Assembly: GCA_910578735.1 (NCBI GenBank)
Contig: CAJTSQ010000030.1
Coordinates: forward strand, 1 to 30,589
Direction: 5' to 3'
From: an uncultured Oscillospiraceae bacterium
GTDB lineage: Bacteria > Bacillota > Clostridia > Oscillospirales > Oscillospiraceae
Length of the DNA: 30,589 nucleotides
Under the pieces are notes generated by a model. It searched no databases. It had not been told where the DNA came from and worked only from the letters and a program-made list of their open reading frames with translations. This document shows, piece by piece, positions 29,152-30,589 of the stretch. Both the position numbers and the translations under genes were made by a program. Within the stretch, counting starts at the first letter, position 1. Every line of letters starts with the position of its first letter.

Positions 29152-30360
29152 TTAACCGATCAAGACAAATTCCGTTGAGACGTAGCCGGTGCTGGTGCCG
29201 CTGTAGCGGATATGATACCAGCCGTTTTCCTCACCCAAAACGGTGACCTCGGCGCCGTTGGAGGCGCTGGCCACTTTTTCATAGGTGGTGCCGGGGCCGG
29301 AGCGGATGTTCAGGCCGGTGTCCGCCCCGATGATGGTGCCCCTCACGGTGGTGCCGGGGGTGTACGTTCCGCCGCCGCTGGGGGGCGGGGCAGTCTTGCC
29401 CTTGCAGGACACGGTACACTGGGCGGTGAGCTGGCCGCAGGAGGCGGTGATGGTGGCCTTGGCCTCGGCGGAGCCCGCATTCACATTGGTGACCGTTCCG
29501 CCCTCGTTCACCGTGGCCACGTTGGGGTCGCTGCTGCTCCAGGTGACCGTCCCCTCCACGCCGGCGGGGAGCAGGCTGGCGGTGAGCTGGGAGGAGGCCC
29601 CGCTGTCCAGGGTGAAATCAAGGGTGTTCAGCACAATGGCCTCCACCGCCGGGGCCGGAGGTGCGGAGGTGTTGCCGCTGGCGTCCGGTTCGCCGGACGA
29701 CTGGGAGGGCTGAGGGGCCGGCTTTTGGGTGGACACGCTGCTGTCCTGGCTGCCCGAGGCGCTGGCATCCGGGTTGGGCTTTTTCCCGCCGAAGATGGGG
29801 GCGCCCATAAAGCGGATCACAATAAAGGCGGCGCACAGAATCACCGCAAAGGAGATGATCCACCCCGCGATTTTCAGGGTGGAGGCGGGCCGGCCATAGC
29901 CGCCGCCCCGGGTGTTGACCACCCGCCGCCCCGAGCCGCCGCCCCGGATGGGACGTTCGTCGCAGAAGGGGCAGCGCTTATAAGTGACGGAATAGTCCTC
30001 GCCGCAGTTTTCGCAGCGGATCACGTCGTTGCGCCTGGAGGGCGTCTGCCGGCGGTCATCTGTAATACGGGACTGCGCGGGGCGGCGGTCTCCCATATCC
30101 CGGGCTGGAGCGGCTCTCCGGTCATCCGTGCCTCGGGCCGGAGGGGTCCGGCGGCTGTCCATGCCCCGGGCCGGGGTGCTTCTGCGGTCGTCCGTGCCCC
30201 GGGCCGGAGGAGTCCGGCGGTCGTTGAAGTCGCGGGGCGGGGCCTGCCGGCGGTCCCCCGTGTTCCGGGGGGGAGCGGGGCGGCGGTCCCCTATATCGCG
30301 AGGCGCCTGGCGGCGCTCGGTATCGCTGCGGCGAGGATCAGGAGTCTGTTTTTCAGCCAT
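29152..30360 (-). CDS. Zinc ribbon, membrane, Big_2 and SH3 protein
   Basis: The 402-residue protein has an unusual order of modules. Residues 15-110 are a basic, disordered tandem repeat of D-R-R-x-x-P-x-R-x-x-x units with an 11-residue period. Residues 116-133 are a zinc ribbon (CENCG...CPFCDE). A membrane helix lies at 163-184 (KIAGWIISFAVILCAAFIVI). A Ser/Pro linker is at 195-240, a Big_2-type Ig domain at about 242-320 (TVTWSSSDPNVATVNEGGTV) and an SH3b domain at 338-400 (ADTGLNIRSGPGTTYEKVAS, WYHIRYSGTSTGYVS). The N-terminus and ribbon are cytoplasmic; the Ig and SH3 domains face out and suggest peptidoglycan contact. The start is ATG 30360 with GGAGGAACCATC. Confidence 0.85.
   Translation of the reverse strand: MAEKQTPDPRRSDTERRQAPRDIGDRRPAPPRNTGDRRQAPPRDFNDRRTPPARGTDDRRSTPARGMDSRRTPPARGTDDRRAAPARDMGDRRPAQSRITDDRRQTPSRRNDVIRCENCGEDYSVTYKRCPFCDERPIRGGGSGRRVVNTRGGGYGRPASTLKIAGWIISFAVILCAAFIVIRFMGAPIFGGKKPNPDASASGSQDSSVSTQKPAPQPSQSSGEPDASGNTSAPPAPAVEAIVLNTLDFTLDSGASSQLTASLLPAGVEGTVTWSSSDPNVATVNEGGTVTNVNAGSAEAKATITASCGQLTAQCTVSCKGKTAPPPSGGGTYTPGTTVRGTIIGADTGLNIRSGPGTTYEKVASASNGAEVTVLGEENGWYHIRYSGTSTGYVSTEFVLIG
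30031..30318 (-). repeat. 33-bp tandem repeat within the zinc-ribbon protein gene
   Basis: Nine units of 33 bases encode DRR(x)2PxR(x)3-type repeats with an 11-residue period. DRR or SRR motifs recur at residues about 16, 26, 37, 48, 59, 70, 81, 92 and 103. The units are degenerate at DNA level but clearly share CGGCGGTC-type segments. Confidence 0.8.
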
Positions 30361-30393
30361 GATGGTTCCTCCAAATATGCATAAGTGCTTTCT

Positions 30394-30422
30394 ATTTTAC
30401 AAGCATTTTTCCTCCACGTCAA
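30394..30422 (-). promoter_or_regulatory. Promoter of the zinc-ribbon protein gene
   Basis: On the minus strand TTGACG (30422-30417) and TAAAAT (30399-30394) are separated by 17 bases, 33 bases before the start codon at 30360. A second candidate upstream (TTGACA at 30466-30461 with TGTTAT at 30443-30438) is weaker. Confidence 0.7.
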
Positions 30423-30479
30423 CGGTGAAACGTCGAAATAACAAAATATTCACAATTTTATGTCAATTACATCTCTGTC

Positions 30480-30508
30480 TTGACCCGGCCGCCGCTTTTT
30501 TATATAAT
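30480..30508 (+). promoter_or_regulatory. Consensus promoter of the last gene
   Basis: TTGACC (30480-30485) and TATAAT (30503-30508) are separated by 17 bases, giving a near-consensus promoter. It is divergent to the zinc-ribbon gene promoter, with about 60 bases between the -35 boxes. Confidence 0.85.
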
Positions 30509-30544
30509 AGCGCTTGAAACTAAAACAGAGGAGATGTGCCCGCT

Positions 30545-30589
30545 ATGAGCGCTGTTTTGACCGCCAGCGAAGTGCATAAGCAGTATAAC
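30545..30589 (+). CDS. Start of a plus-strand gene, cut by the window edge
   Basis: Only 15 codons are visible: ATG 30545 with MSAVLTASEVHKQYN. AGAGGAGA lies 11 bases ahead and a consensus promoter further upstream. Too little sequence is present to name the product. The V-H-K-Q-Y pattern occurs near the start of several ABC transporter ATPases (the V-x-K-x-Y lead-in), which is only a hint. Confidence 0.6.
   Translation, partial: MSAVLTASEVHKQYN

Noticed and set aside
27988..29178. 396-codon plus-strand frame opposite the kinase
   Set aside because: Kinase motifs on the minus strand are convincing and the plus frame is low-complexity H/G/V-rich.
30031..30318. Possible CRISPR-like array
   Set aside because: The repeats are in frame, coding, of degenerate sequence and without spacers, so they are a protein repeat.
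1..30589. tRNA or rRNA genes, att sites, integrase
   Set aside because: No cloverleaf-type sequence, rRNA segment, recombinase frame or paired att-like direct repeat was seen in the window.

Overview
The window is GC-rich, low-redundancy chromosomal DNA from what looks like a gut-type anaerobic Clostridium relative in the Oscillospiraceae (Flavonifractor, Pseudoflavonifractor, Intestinimonas or Lawsonibacter-like). The placement is inferred from strong AGGAGG-type ribosome sites, frequent GTG/TTG starts, a GntR(YtrA-type)/ABC operon, indolepyruvate ferredoxin oxidoreductase, and intergenic palindromes of a kind typical of these genomes. No 16S or marker gene is present, so the genus is not fixed.

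Layout. (1) 79-11005, plus strand: a tightly packed, PBSX/XkdE-to-XkdU-type contractile-tail phage operon. It holds portal, capsid protease, major capsid, three head-tail connector/completion genes, sheath, tube, a tail chaperone with an apparent -1 frameshift (A AAA AAC), a 207-residue unknown protein, a LysM tail protein, the XkdQ hub, a V-type spike, the W (gp25) wedge, baseplate J and the XkdU/DUF2313 wedge. The large tape-measure gene expected between the chaperone and the LysM gene is absent. No tail fibre, holin, lysin or integrase follows. The left end of the window is the end of a dispersed intergenic repeat, so terminase, if present, is not directly adjacent to the portal gene. (2) 11062-13842, minus: an unusual tandem-duplicated membrane acyltransferase, hicB, and a hicA interrupted by an amber codon, behind a near-consensus promoter. 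(3) 13933-15956, minus: an acyl-CoA synthetase with a translationally coupled unknown gene. (4) 16196-19235, plus: an OmpR-type response regulator and a multi-span histidine kinase, with a likely autoregulatory box of TGTAAG repeats. (5) 19276-24599, minus: ACT-domain protein, phenylacetate-CoA ligase, a small unknown protein, iorB, iorA and a YerC/TrpR-like regulator, a set suited to fermenting aromatic amino acids through arylpyruvates to arylacetyl-CoA and arylacetate with ATP gain. (6) 24887-26946, plus: GntR regulator, ABC ATPase, permease and a 57-residue membrane peptide. (7) 27008-27130: a free-standing 40-codon gene with its own promoter and terminator. (8) 27227-29094, minus: KdpE-like regulator and a shortened KdpD-like kinase. 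(9) 29152-30360, minus: a zinc-ribbon/transmembrane/Big_2/SH3 protein with an 11-residue tandem repeat. (10) From 30545: the first 15 codons of a plus-strand gene behind a consensus promoter.

The most interesting parts are the compact capsid-plus-contractile-tail cassette without a recognisable tape measure, its frameshifted chaperone, the doubled acyltransferase, the amber-stopped hicA, and palindromic repeats that supply stop codons to neighbouring genes.
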